DNA of 64,000 nt, taken from assembly GCA_021646405.1 (NCBI GenBank), contig SOER01000005.1, positions 1-64,000 on the forward strand, read 5' to 3'. The position numbers and the translations under genes were made by a program. Shown here in pieces: positions 28,821 through 37,784 of this stretch (position 1 is its first letter; each line of letters starts with the position of its first letter). The notes under the pieces are model-generated. The model did no database searches and was not told the origin of the DNA. It saw only the letters and a program-made list of their open reading frames with translations. This DNA is from Candidatus Loosdrechtia aerotolerans (GTDB taxonomy: Bacteria > Planctomycetota > Brocadiia > Brocadiales > Brocadiaceae).

Positions 28821-29115
28821 CCATGGTATAGTTGTTAGTTACACCCCGGACATTCGACTTTTGGTGTATACCCTATGACAATACCTGGTATTCCTCTCTC
28901 GTGCAAGGATGAATCTCTTTCATCAAGGATGAGACCCTTTGCTCCACTCAGGGTGACAGAATACAGGGTGCCATCCTGCAACCCTTCATTTCACTCTGGA
29001 TGAGATGTCAGCAGGGAATTTGTCATTCTGAGCGGCAGCGAAGAATCTCGTCTTTTCATGGTGTTAAGAGAGCATCTTATACTGAACACATGAAAATTCC
29101 TATACAATCAAGTTA
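28821..29115 (+). repeat. Long dispersed repeat, copy B
   Basis: Direct copy of 23441-23823, from CCATGGTATAG to CAATCAAGTTA. It is shorter because the 96 bp between the two TTTGTCATTCTGAGCG boxes of copy A is absent. A GCGGCC-AAA-GGCCGC hairpin precedes it at 28805-28819. From 29116 to 29310 nothing was recognised. Confidence 0.85.
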
Positions 29116-29310
29116 CAAACCTGAACCTGCTGTGGGAAGGCATGGAAACAATCGATGCTAATCGTACCGAATCTTTATACCATCCAAACAGTCTTTTCCT
29201 AACGCTTTTAACCCTGAACCCTGAATAGTTACCAAGGAACACCTTACCTAATTTTTAGTTTACAGCATTAAGCAAAGTGTTCCCAATTCTAAAGTAATTC
29301 AAATTTTCAA

Positions 29311-29580
29311 TTAAATTGAATCCTTTATCTTTTTTCCCACCTTGAAAGCCACAGTTTTGCTAGCCTTAATTTTTATGGGCTCTCCTGTTTGCGGGTTTCT
29401 TCCTTTCCTTGCCTTTCTTGTCCTTACTTCAAACGAGCCAAATCCGATGAGTTGCACCCGTTTGTCTTTCTTTAGACCCTTCTGAATACTACTTATTACA
29501 GCATTTACTGCATTTTCAGCCTGTTTTGCCGGGGTCCCCAATTCTTTTGCCACACTGTTAATTAATTCTTGTTTATTCAC
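29311..29580 (-). CDS. hup: HU family DNA-binding protein
   Basis: 89 residues, typical of HU, which binds and bends DNA as a dimer in the nucleoid. MNKQELINSVA opens the helical dimerisation part. The signature GFGSFEVRTRKARKGRNPQTG forms the DNA-binding arm with its proline, and KVGKKIKD ends the protein. The start codon is GTG at 29580, preceded by AAAGGAAAG. It is divergent from pyk and has its own promoter at 29669-29696. Confidence 0.96.
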   Translation of the reverse strand: MNKQELINSVAKELGTPAKQAENAVNAVISSIQKGLKKDKRVQLIGFGSFEVRTRKARKGRNPQTGEPIKIKASKTVAFKVGKKIKDSI

Positions 29581-29668
29581 TGGTCTTTCCTTTCATTAAA
29601 AAGACAGAAGACAGAATACGGAAAATAGAATTCAGAAGGCAAAATAATTATGCGATCAATAATGTTAC

Positions 29669-29696
29669 TTTATACCACATCTTTTTTTCATTTCAA
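29669..29696 (-). promoter_or_regulatory. Sigma-70-type promoter of the HU gene
   Basis: On the minus strand TTGAAA (29696-29691) and TATAAA (29674-29669) are 16 nt apart, about 90 bp ahead of the HU start. Confidence 0.55.
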
Positions 29697-29881
29697 GCAT
29701 TATTTACCTGTAATTGCTGAAAATTCTGTTGAATTTTAAATACTTACTCTGACTCCAGGTTTACGGTTAGTTTACCTTTTCCGGTGATTGCAGACTGAGA
29801 AGGGCACCTTTCATCTTGTTTCCAAACAAATGCTTCAGCAGGCTCTCAGTCACTCCTCACAAGCTCTTTTCCACAAAACCC

Positions 29882-29910
29882 TTGAAATCCGTATATCTTT
29901 GTAAGATAAT
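29882..29910 (+). promoter_or_regulatory. Sigma-70-type promoter of pyk
   Basis: TTGAAA (29882-29887) and GATAAT (29905-29910) with a 17-nt spacer, 63 bp before the pyruvate kinase start. The rest of the 29581-29973 gap shows nothing else assignable. Confidence 0.55.
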
Positions 29911-29973
29911 TGAGGTGTTACATCTGAGCATGCCGGTTTTTACAAAAATTTTTATTGATATCAGACTCTCATA

Positions 29974-31392
29974 ATGGGCTATCATTCTAAAACAAAGATT
30001 GTATGTACTATTGGGCCTGCTTGTAACTCCCCTTCTATGATCGAAGACTTGATGCGTGCAGGGATGAATGTGGCACGGTTAAATTTTTCTCACGGAACAC
30101 TGCCAGAACATGCAGAGGTTATTAAAAACATACGCAGCATATCACAACGGCTAAACAAGCCCGTTGCAATTCTTCAGGATTTATCTGGACCAAAGATCAG
30201 AATAAAATCACTTTATAAAGATTCAGTCATCTTAAAGGGTAATGAGGTATTTACCCTTACGAATAAGAATGTAGAGGGTAATGAGAAGATCGCATCAATT
30301 ACCTATACGCCGTTACCGGACCTGGTTTTTCCGGGAGATACTATCTTCCTTGCAGATGGCGAGATCGAGCTGAAGGTTATTAATAAGGACAGGAACGACA
30401 TTCATTGTCGTATTATTGTTGGTGGTACTATATCCCCCGGAAAGGGTATCAATATACCAGGAAGAAGCCTGCCAATATCACCGTTAACAGAAAAAGACAA
30501 GAGGGATTTCGAATTCGGCGTTGAGCATGACGTTGATTATATGGCCTTATCCTTTGTAAAAAATGTCGACGATGTCTTGGAACTTAAGGAACTCTTACGT
30601 AAAAAAAACAAGAATATACCTGTTATTGCTAAAATTGAAAAACATGAAGCGGTTAATAACCTTGAAGATATTATAAAGGTTGCTGATGCTATTATGGTTG
30701 CCAGGGGAGATTTAGGCGTGGAAATACCCCTGGAAAGGGTACCCCTTGTTCAAAAAAGGATCATTCATATTGCAAACTGTTACTGCAGGCCTGTAATCAC
30801 CGCTACACAAATGTTAAGTTCCATGGTTAGAAACTACAGGCCAACCCGCGCAGAAATCTCCGATGTTGCTAATGCTATTTTTGATGGAAGCGATGCCGTT
30901 ATGCTTTCTGAAGAAACGGCAAAAGGCCGTTACCCTGTAGCATCCGTACTTATGTTGTCCCGGGTTGCAAAAGAGATAGAACCAAACGTGGTAAGAGATA
31001 AAGATTTTGAATCACTCCGGATCCCGGGTACTTCAGTTACCGTGCCTGATGCAATAAGCATCGCAACATGTCATGTCTCCAATAGCCTTAATACCAATGT
31101 TATCCTTACCGCCACACAAACAGGAAGCACTGCACAATTTATTTCTAAATACCGCCCCCGGCAACACATCCTTGCTGTGACTCCATCAGTAAATACGTAT
31201 AGAAAACTTGCACTGGTATGGGGTGTTATACCTATTATTACCGAACCCATACAGAGTACCGATGATATGATGAAAAACAGCATTAAAGCTGCTAAACAGG
31301 CAGGTTATATTAAAGAGGGCGAGATTGTGGCCTTCACCGGAGGCGTTCCTATGTGGAAGCCAGGCTCTACGAATTTGTTAAGGGTTTTTTAA
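29974..31392 (+). CDS. pyk: Pyruvate kinase
   Basis: 472 residues, normal length. It makes pyruvate and ATP from phosphoenolpyruvate. KIVCTIGPAC opens domain A, MNVARLNFSHG binds substrate and potassium, the B-domain cap follows, and the signature IPVIAKIEKHEAV holds the catalytic lysine, with MVARGDLGVEIPLE after it. The C-terminal domain is complete. No strong Shine-Dalgarno sequence precedes ATG 29974. The GAF/HD gene starts 2 bp after the stop, so the two are surely co-transcribed. Confidence 0.97.
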   Translation: MGYHSKTKIVCTIGPACNSPSMIEDLMRAGMNVARLNFSHGTLPEHAEVIKNIRSISQRLNKPVAILQDLSGPKIRIKSLYKDSVILKGNEVFTLTNKNVEGNEKIASITYTPLPDLVFPGDTIFLADGEIELKVINKDRNDIHCRIIVGGTISPGKGINIPGRSLPISPLTEKDKRDFEFGVEHDVDYMALSFVKNVDDVLELKELLRKKNKNIPVIAKIEKHEAVNNLEDIIKVADAIMVARGDLGVEIPLERVPLVQKRIIHIANCYCRPVITATQMLSSMVRNYRPTRAEISDVANAIFDGSDAVMLSEETAKGRYPVASVLMLSRVAKEIEPNVVRDKDFESLRIPGTSVTVPDAISIATCHVSNSLNTNVILTATQTGSTAQFISKYRPRQHILAVTPSVNTYRKLALVWGVIPIITEPIQSTDDMMKNSIKAAKQAGYIKEGEIVAFTGGVPMWKPGSTNLLRVF

Positions 31393-31393
31393 A

Positions 31394-32491
31394 ATGAAAA
31401 ATACTACCATACATAACAAAAGTAAGGACCTTTCACTGCTCCTGGATATTTCACTCCAAATGATCGAGAAGACAGACCTCGATTCCCTTCTCCGGCTTAT
31501 CATGGAAGAGGCAACGAAAACTATGAATGCCGACAGAAGTACGTTGTACCTCATAGACCGGGAGAGGACCGAACTGGTGAGCTTCTTTGCTCAGACGTCA
31601 GAGATCAGGGAAATTCGTCTTCCGCTCGGGACTGGCATTGCCGGATTTGTTGCCTGTCATGGCACTACCATAAACATCGACGATGCATACAGCAATCCGC
31701 TCTTTAACAGGGAGACGGATACAATAACAGGATATAGGACAAAATCCGTTCTCTGTGTACCGATGAATATCCATAATAATGAAATTATCGGCGTTTTACA
31801 GGTGCTGAATAAAAAAAACGGAGTATTCTCCGAGTATGATGAATGGCTTTTCAAAACTTATGCCAACTATGCTGCTACTGCCATTGAAAATGCCCGGCTG
31901 CATGGAGAGCACGAGAAGATGTTTCTCAGCGCTATTAAGGCTTTAGCTGCAGCAATCGACCGCCGGGACCCCATTACGTCCGGGCATTCGGAGCGCGTTG
32001 CGAACCTTTCAGTAGAAATAGGAAAGGCCATCGGTTTATCAAAAAACGAGTTAAAAATTCTTAAATACACAGCGGTCTTGCACGATATTGAGAAAATCGG
32101 AATCCGGGATGCCATTCTGCTCAAACCAGACAGATTCACCCTGGAAGAAAAGCTGGAAATGAATAAGCATGCTCAATATACAGAGGAAATTCTCAAGGAA
32201 ATTTATTTTACAGGGGAATTCAGGAATATCCCGGAAATTGCGGCCGCACATCATGAACGACCTGACGGAACCGGATATCCGGGAAATTTAAAACTGGACC
32301 AGTTAGATATAAAAAGCCGTATAATCGCTGTCGCAGATATCTTTGATGCACTTACCGCATGTGACAGGCCCTACAAGAAATCATTCTCACAAGAAGAAGC
32401 ACTGGATATCTTAAGAGCCGAGGCAGAACAAAATCACCTTGATAGCTCTCTTGTAAATATCCTTACCGAGAGGCTGAAAAGTCCGGAGTGA
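31394..32491 (+). CDS. GAF domain HD-GYP phosphodiesterase-like protein
   Basis: 365 residues. A GAF sensor domain (about 15-175; DRSTLYLID, GIAGFVACHG) is joined to an HD-GYP domain (about 185-360). The metal-binding HD is present in AVLHDIEKIG, where the usual HDIGKIG has Gly replaced by Glu, and the GYP segment reads HHERPDGTGYPGNLK. HD-GYP enzymes hydrolyse cyclic di-GMP. The protein has no receiver or membrane part, so GAF probably senses a small ligand in the cytoplasm. It is tightly linked to pyk, an unusual pairing that suggests a metabolic signal. Confidence 0.9.
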   Translation: MKNTTIHNKSKDLSLLLDISLQMIEKTDLDSLLRLIMEEATKTMNADRSTLYLIDRERTELVSFFAQTSEIREIRLPLGTGIAGFVACHGTTINIDDAYSNPLFNRETDTITGYRTKSVLCVPMNIHNNEIIGVLQVLNKKNGVFSEYDEWLFKTYANYAATAIENARLHGEHEKMFLSAIKALAAAIDRRDPITSGHSERVANLSVEIGKAIGLSKNELKILKYTAVLHDIEKIGIRDAILLKPDRFTLEEKLEMNKHAQYTEEILKEIYFTGEFRNIPEIAAAHHERPDGTGYPGNLKLDQLDIKSRIIAVADIFDALTACDRPYKKSFSQEEALDILRAEAEQNHLDSSLVNILTERLKSPE

Positions 32492-32580
32492 AACCGGGGA
32501 AAGATACCCTCACCATTTTGCAGTAAGGGTGCGGCTACAGCTCATTCAAACACACCCAACGAATTGGTTCTTTTTAAATA

Positions 32581-32656
32581 GGACACGGGTTTTTCGCAGA
32601 TAAACACAGATAAAAAATTTTTTAAAATCAGTGTCCATCCGCGTTTATCTGTGTCC
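32581..32656. repeat. Inverted repeat with CAGATAAACACAGAT core
   Basis: GGACAC (32581-32586) and GTGTCC (32651-32656) bound a 76-bp unit holding GCAGATAAACACAGATAAA and, near the right end, ATCCGCGTTTATCTGTGT, which are partly complementary. Strings of this kind occur in intergenic repeats of other bacteria. It is 3 bp past the aminopeptidase stop and may also act in 3'-end formation. Confidence 0.55.
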
Positions 32657-32658
32657 CA

Positions 32659-35295
32659 TTATTCTTTTATGAGCCAGTTTTGATTGAAGTGTCTGATCTT
32701 GACGTTCCTTTCAAGCACATCATTAGCCTCAAGCCAGATGCGCCGGGCGGCGGGTGACAAGGTTTTCATCCCATTCAAATAATTTTGGCTCTTCGCCAAT
32801 ACCTTCTGGGAACAAAGGTTATGAGGGAAAAGGCTGCCAAAGACATCCCTCATATACCAGATGCGGGACCAGTCTGCTTCATTGCAAACAAAATCAAAAA
32901 AGCGGTCTACATACGCCTCTGAAAGTTCCGGATAGTCGGGGTTATGAAAGAATTTAGAGACCACTGTCCGCTGATAAGAGGATATTTCCTTATCCGGCCC
33001 GGTCAGGACCTTCCAAGCCTCCTCCTTATTCGTTTTATCAGGAAACGCCACCCTGGCTGAAAGGGCTGCCGTTTGCCCCAGAAAAGTTGCATCTCTCTGA
33101 AGCTCTGCCTCAATAAGTTTCGGGGTATCAGAAGCCCCGAGACGTGAGAGTGTCTGGATAACCTTCCACCGGCGTTTCTGATCAAGCCATGATGTGTTTA
33201 ACAACGACAGGAGATTGTCCTGCGCCTTACCTGTATGTGCAATGGAAAGGAAATAATCAAGCCACAGAACATGAGACGGTGAGTTTGCAGGGAGCTTTTG
33301 CAGAGAAGACCAACTCACCCGTTCTAATTCAGGGGCAACCACATCACGCTCGGATGGTGTAAGGATATTCCAGAAGAATCCTGAGAAATAGGATTTCTCT
33401 GATAACAGATATGCCAGGACTTTCTGATCTGTTTCTTTCTGAATTGCAAGGAGGTAGGCATTGATAAAATCCCCCATCCCCAGTTCCCGGGCACGCACCA
33501 TACGACCAAGGTCTAACCAGAGCATTTTCCTCAGGGTGGGGTCATTGATTTTGTTCAGGTCTTTTTTGATAGCATCCAGCGACTGAGGGTCTAAAGAGGA
33601 AAAGATATAATCATAACCCTCCAGATTTGCATACACAAAATCGGGGCGTTTTAAGCCAGCAGCCTTTTCAATCCTCGTCTCTGAACCGGAAAGTCTTGAG
33701 TCTATGACGTGATAAAGCTCAAGGGTACCCGATTCCGTATATTCAAAGAACCCAATCCTTGTTTTATGGGGCAGGAATTTACCTGAGACCGTTGGCTCCT
33801 GCAGAATCAAAAATTCACTGATACGATCATTATCATACTGCAAGACCGGTTTTGTTGAATTCAGGCCTGCAGATTGCAGCCATCCTCCGGACCAATCCTC
33901 TAACTCTTCACCAGAAGCCATGGCAATCTCACGGATAAAATCGCCGAGGGATGCATTCCCCCATTGATATTTTTTAAAATATGAGCGAACCCCTTTTTGA
34001 AAACTTTCGGGTCCGACGTAGAATTGGAGCTGTCTGAGCACAGCAGCCCCCTTACCATAGGTAATTCCATCGAAATTCATCACGGCCATATCTGTGTCAA
34101 AAATATCCGAGACAATGGGGTGGGTTGTAATCAGCTGATCCGTTCTATAAGCCCATTCCTTCATTCCCACAAATATCTGCCATGCCTCGCTGCCCAATCC
34201 CAGGGCATCTTCCTGTCCGATAAAGGCCATAAGGGTAGCAAAGCTTTCATTTAACCAGAGGTCCTCCCACCACTCCATTGTTACCAGGTCTCCAAACCAC
34301 ATGTGGGCCATCTCGTGAAGGATGAGATTACTCCTGCCGAGAAGATCCATTTCTGTGGGAACACCACGAAAGATCATATTCTCATTTACGGTCACCGCCC
34401 CCGGGTTTTCCATACCACCAACAAACAGTTCCGGGGAAAAAATATAATCGTATTTTTCAAACGGATATGAAAAGTCAAAATACTCCCCGAAGAATTTCAG
34501 TCCCTTCCGGGTGATATCAAAAAAGGCCCCGGCAGTCTCAGCCTCCACATATTGAGCCATATCCTGTCGCGCATACAGAGCCACCGGAATACTGCCGGCC
34601 ATTGAGTGCCAGACCACGTAATCCCCGCAGCCAATAAACAAAAGATAGGTACTCAACAAGGGGGTTTGTTTGAACTTTACAACCTTACCGCCTTTAGTCT
34701 CCCGGGTAGATTCGACAGGATTATTGGAGACAGCGACCCATTCCCCGGGTATTATCTGAGTAACATCAAACTTCGCTTTCAGATCGGGCTGGTCGAAGCA
34801 GGGGAAAAATGCATGAGCACCGTACGGTTCAGAACTCGTATAAATATATTCCTTTTCATCAACAGGATCTTTAAAATAGTAAAAACCATTACTCTTTTTA
34901 CTATACTTTTTCTGATAATCGATAACGATTTCATTTTCAGACCGGAGATACTGTGAAGGTATTTCTAAAAACCCTTCATATACCGCAGCATCCCGGATCT
35001 GATGATCATTCACTACAATCTTTTTGATCTCAGTTACAGCAGCATCGATTCTTAAAGGGATACCAGGGGTATTTAATTCAACGGCTATCTTCGTTGTCCC
35101 GTCGAAACTACCGGCATTTTTCCGGAAGCGGAATTCCAGTTCATAATTCACCGATTTTATCTGTTTTTTTCTTGCCTGTGCCTCCTGCCTGGTGAGAATA
35201 TTTTTTGCGGCCTGTTTCAAAGATTGACCTTCACTGATAAAATGTGTGCCCAGGATGAAAAAATAGAGCAGGAAAATAAGTAATTTTTTCAGCAT
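32659..35295 (-). CDS. Exported M1 family aminopeptidase
   Basis: About 878 residues. After MLKKLLIFLLYFFILGTHF, a signal peptide, comes the aminopeptidase N-like fold. The exopeptidase motif GGMENPGA and the zinc site HEMAHMW (near residue 327), with NESFATL supplying the distant Glu, are all intact, so it should be an active zinc metallopeptidase trimming N-terminal residues. The long helical C-terminal domain is also present. The ORF runs to 35319, but ATG 35295 has GGAGGAAG at the right distance and begins the signal peptide. It stands on the same strand as DUF58 and moxR, about 120 bp downstream of them. Confidence 0.93.
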   Translation of the reverse strand: MLKKLLIFLLYFFILGTHFISEGQSLKQAAKNILTRQEAQARKKQIKSVNYELEFRFRKNAGSFDGTTKIAVELNTPGIPLRIDAAVTEIKKIVVNDHQIRDAAVYEGFLEIPSQYLRSENEIVIDYQKKYSKKSNGFYYFKDPVDEKEYIYTSSEPYGAHAFFPCFDQPDLKAKFDVTQIIPGEWVAVSNNPVESTRETKGGKVVKFKQTPLLSTYLLFIGCGDYVVWHSMAGSIPVALYARQDMAQYVEAETAGAFFDITRKGLKFFGEYFDFSYPFEKYDYIFSPELFVGGMENPGAVTVNENMIFRGVPTEMDLLGRSNLILHEMAHMWFGDLVTMEWWEDLWLNESFATLMAFIGQEDALGLGSEAWQIFVGMKEWAYRTDQLITTHPIVSDIFDTDMAVMNFDGITYGKGAAVLRQLQFYVGPESFQKGVRSYFKKYQWGNASLGDFIREIAMASGEELEDWSGGWLQSAGLNSTKPVLQYDNDRISEFLILQEPTVSGKFLPHKTRIGFFEYTESGTLELYHVIDSRLSGSETRIEKAAGLKRPDFVYANLEGYDYIFSSLDPQSLDAIKKDLNKINDPTLRKMLWLDLGRMVRARELGMGDFINAYLLAIQKETDQKVLAYLLSEKSYFSGFFWNILTPSERDVVAPELERVSWSSLQKLPANSPSHVLWLDYFLSIAHTGKAQDNLLSLLNTSWLDQKRRWKVIQTLSRLGASDTPKLIEAELQRDATFLGQTAALSARVAFPDKTNKEEAWKVLTGPDKEISSYQRTVVSKFFHNPDYPELSEAYVDRFFDFVCNEADWSRIWYMRDVFGSLFPHNLCSQKVLAKSQNYLNGMKTLSPAARRIWLEANDVLERNVKIRHFNQNWLIKE

Positions 35296-35417
35296 CTTAC
35301 ACTTCCTCCGGCAAACCATCTATAGTATTCTCAGGATGAAACCGAACATATTTCCAACTGACGAAACACTATCCCGCCGGTTATTGCGAGGGTCTTTTCC
35401 AAAGCATCGTATATGGA

Positions 35418-36323
35418 TTATGTTTTGTGAAGCGGAGACGGGGCAGCTTCTCTTCTTGAGAGAAACTTAATCAATGCCTGGTCCAATGGTGTAGATGTAT
35501 CAATAAGCAGGTAGTCTATTTGGTTTTCAAAACAGGTTTGCCTGAATTTCTCAAGAAAACGGTTCATCTCAGAGAGGTATCGTTCTTTAATAGATTTGGG
35601 CTCTGCAAGGATGCGCCTTTCATCCTCTATCGATTCAAAAAAGGTAATTGTCTCAAAAGGAAATGTGAGCTCATACGGGTCGAGTGTATGGAATAAAATG
35701 ATTTCATTCTTCTTAAACTGAAAATATTTCAGCTGCTGGAGTATTTTTTCAATATCATCAAAGAAATCAGACATGATAATAACCAGAGAACGGCGACCAA
35801 TCTTCTCGATAAATTCTCCCAATACGCCACTGATATTTGATTTACCAGACGTCTTTAATCCTGTTAAGGCATTCAGCAAGAAATGCAAATGGGTAATACG
35901 AGACCGCGGAGGAATGTATTGTAACACGGTATCGGTAAAACTGATCAATCCAACAAGGTCAGACTGTTTTAATAACAAGTATGCCAGTGAGGCTGCAAGG
36001 GTAGAGGCATACTCAAATTTGCTTACCCCTGTGGATTTATATCCCATTGATCCGCTGGCGTCAAGGAATATATAGCACTTAAGATTGGTCTCTTCCTCAA
36101 ATTGCTTGATATAATACTTATCAGTTCTCGCATGCACCTTCCAGTCAATATGCTTTATCTCATCCCCTGGTGTATACTCCTTGTGTTCCAGGAACTCAAT
36201 ACTGGAACCTCTAAACGGGCTTTTATGAATGCCTGACAAGGCCCCGTCTACTATAAGCCTCGCACGCAGTTCCATATTAGCAATCTTCGATAATATTACA
36301 GGATCAAACGGATTTTGAGCCAT
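35418..36323 (-). CDS. DUF58 domain protein (vWA-like)
   Basis: 301 residues. The DUF58 signature HKSPFRGSSIEFLEHKEYTPGDEIKHIDWKVHART, abbreviated here as SPFRGSSIEF and GDEIKHIDWKVHART, is followed by a von Willebrand A-like part with FLDASGSMGY (MIDAS DxSGS) and IIMSDFFDD. DUF58 proteins are encoded with MoxR ATPases and are thought to help in assembly or metal loading of partner complexes. It starts 35 bp after moxR. The membrane-bound vWA partners (BatA/BatB type) are not in this window. Confidence 0.92.
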   Translation of the reverse strand: MAQNPFDPVILSKIANMELRARLIVDGALSGIHKSPFRGSSIEFLEHKEYTPGDEIKHIDWKVHARTDKYYIKQFEEETNLKCYIFLDASGSMGYKSTGVSKFEYASTLAASLAYLLLKQSDLVGLISFTDTVLQYIPPRSRITHLHFLLNALTGLKTSGKSNISGVLGEFIEKIGRRSLVIIMSDFFDDIEKILQQLKYFQFKKNEIILFHTLDPYELTFPFETITFFESIEDERRILAEPKSIKERYLSEMNRFLEKFRQTCFENQIDYLLIDTSTPLDQALIKFLSRREAAPSPLHKT

Positions 36324-36358
36324 AGTGTTTTCGCTATTTTAACTTCATGAGCATTTGC

Positions 36359-37369
36359 TTATGCATGTTCTTTCACTGTGTCAAGCAACTGGTCAATAAT
36401 ATGTAAGGATGTTTTTCCCTCAGCCTCGGCATGGAAATTCGTAATGATACGGTGCTGTAAAATATGCTTTGCAATTGCCCTGACATCATTGCACGTAACG
36501 GCATACTGCCCGTTCAGTACAGCACGTGCCTTGCCTCCGAGGATGAGGTATTGAGATGCGCGCGGACCTGCTCCCCAGTTCACCCATTTTTTAACAAAAT
36601 CAGGCGCCGCCGGATTTGCCGGTCTCGATGCCCGTACCAATCTGATAGCATATTTAATGACATAATCAGCGACAGGAACCCTCGCAATAAGCTCCTGAAG
36701 ATGTAGGATTTCTTCGGGACTAAATATCTTCTCTACCTTTGGTTTATAAGCGGATGTCGTTGTTCTGACAATTTCGACTTCCTCGTCTTCAGACGGGTAT
36801 TCAACGTTGATTTGAAACATAAACCGGTCCAGTTGCGCTTCAGGCAGAGGATATGTACCTTCCTGTTCGATAGGATTCTGTGTGGCAAAAACGATAAAAG
36901 GCAGGGCGAGATTATACGTAGTTCCACCAGCCGTGACCTTGTATTCCTGCATTGCCTGGAGTAATGCCGCTTGTGTCTTCGGCGGTGTGCGGTTAATTTC
37001 ATCCGCAAGCAGAATATTTGAAAAGATAGGACCTTGAATAAACTTGAAAAACCTTTTTCCCGTTGCATGGTCCTGTTCCAGGATCTCGGTTCCCGTAATA
37101 TCGGCAGGCATGAGATCGGGAGTGAACTGGATACGGTTAAATTTCAGATTCAGGACATCTGCAAGGGTACTGACAAGGAGCGTCTTTGCAAGTCCCGGTA
37201 CCCCAACAAAAAGACAATGGCCTTTACAAAACAGGGCTATGAGGAGATTTTGAATCACCTCATCCTGTCCTATGATAACCTTTGCTACTTGTTTTTTTAT
37301 TTCTGATTGACCTTTCACTATCCTATCGATAGTTTCAAGGTCTGTTTTTTCCATTTCAGTTACAGTCAT
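36359..37369 (-). CDS. MoxR family AAA+ ATPase
   Basis: About 336 residues. Walker A reads GVPGLAKT (MoxR-type, Ala in place of the usual Gly), Walker B is ILLADEINRTPPKTQAALL, and sensor 1 lies in FVFATQNPIEQEGTYPLPEAQLDRF, shown here only in part. MoxR ATPases act as chaperones that activate partner complexes, usually with DUF58 and vWA proteins. The ORF can open at ATG 37384, but ATG 37369 (MTVTEMEK) is more likely because the earlier ATG touches the T-run of a strong leader hairpin. Immediately downstream lies DUF58. Confidence 0.93.
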   Translation of the reverse strand: MTVTEMEKTDLETIDRIVKGQSEIKKQVAKVIIGQDEVIQNLLIALFCKGHCLFVGVPGLAKTLLVSTLADVLNLKFNRIQFTPDLMPADITGTEILEQDHATGKRFFKFIQGPIFSNILLADEINRTPPKTQAALLQAMQEYKVTAGGTTYNLALPFIVFATQNPIEQEGTYPLPEAQLDRFMFQINVEYPSEDEEVEIVRTTTSAYKPKVEKIFSPEEILHLQELIARVPVADYVIKYAIRLVRASRPANPAAPDFVKKWVNWGAGPRASQYLILGGKARAVLNGQYAVTCNDVRAIAKHILQHRIITNFHAEAEGKTSLHIIDQLLDTVKEHA

Positions 37370-37384
37370 AAGTTTTTCACCCAT

Positions 37385-37468
37385 AAAAAAGTGCGTTGGT
37401 GTCGAAGCTGCTCAGATAAGCCCAAAACTGAGCATGTTAAAACCAAGGCTTTTCCCCGGCACCAACGC
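37385..37468 (-). promoter_or_regulatory. Structured leader with terminator-like end before moxR
   Basis: On the minus strand GCGTTGGTGCCG (37468-37457) pairs with CGACACCAACGC (37404-37393), 11 of 12 pairs, and TTTTTT follows at 37390-37385. Inside, TGCTCAG pairs with CTGAGCA, and the 12-nt loop TTTTGGGCTTAT contains GGCTT, complementary to AAGCC near the left arm, so a pseudoknot is possible. It could be an attenuator or riboswitch-like leader, the terminator of the upstream synthetase gene, or a palindromic repeat. It matches no class I know. Confidence 0.55.
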
Positions 37469-37530
37469 TTTCGTTTTGTATGGAAATGATACCAAAAACC
37501 AGACTGTTTGTGAATGAAAAATTTATAAAT

Positions 37531-37680
37531 ACCCTGTATATCCGACATTCAAGAGGTCCAATTTTTAAGTTATTGCTATTTAATGGCTTAATTAACTGAG
37601 CAATAAAATATCAGTTTCATAAGCTTTTGAAATTACAAGAGATATAAAAACCTCTTGAATGTCGGGTATATGTTCCAGGG
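37531..37680. repeat. MITE-like element with long inverted ends
   Basis: TATCCGACATTCAAGAGGT (37539-37557) and ACCTCTTGAATGTCGGGTA (37650-37668) are near-exact complements. Outside them, ACCCTG at 37531 and CAGGGT at 37676-37681 extend the match after a small gap. The interior has a further TTATTGCT/AGCAATAA pair. A single end also occurs at 28737-28752. No coding potential. Confidence 0.7.
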
Positions 37681-37784
37681 TCATAAATTCACGGGATACT
37701 ATAGCGGTATCCAAAAATCATTTCAAGTATTTTTTGTTTTTTCTTATGACCTTCTTACTTCTCTATCTGAAGGACGGAAAATTC

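Noticed and set aside
28266-28831. Two 88-codon open frames
   Set aside because: Both lie mainly in repeat sequence and translate the repeats themselves.
37307-37548. Small open frames on both strands in the moxR leader
   Set aside because: They lie in the structured leader, and their translations have no recognisable features.
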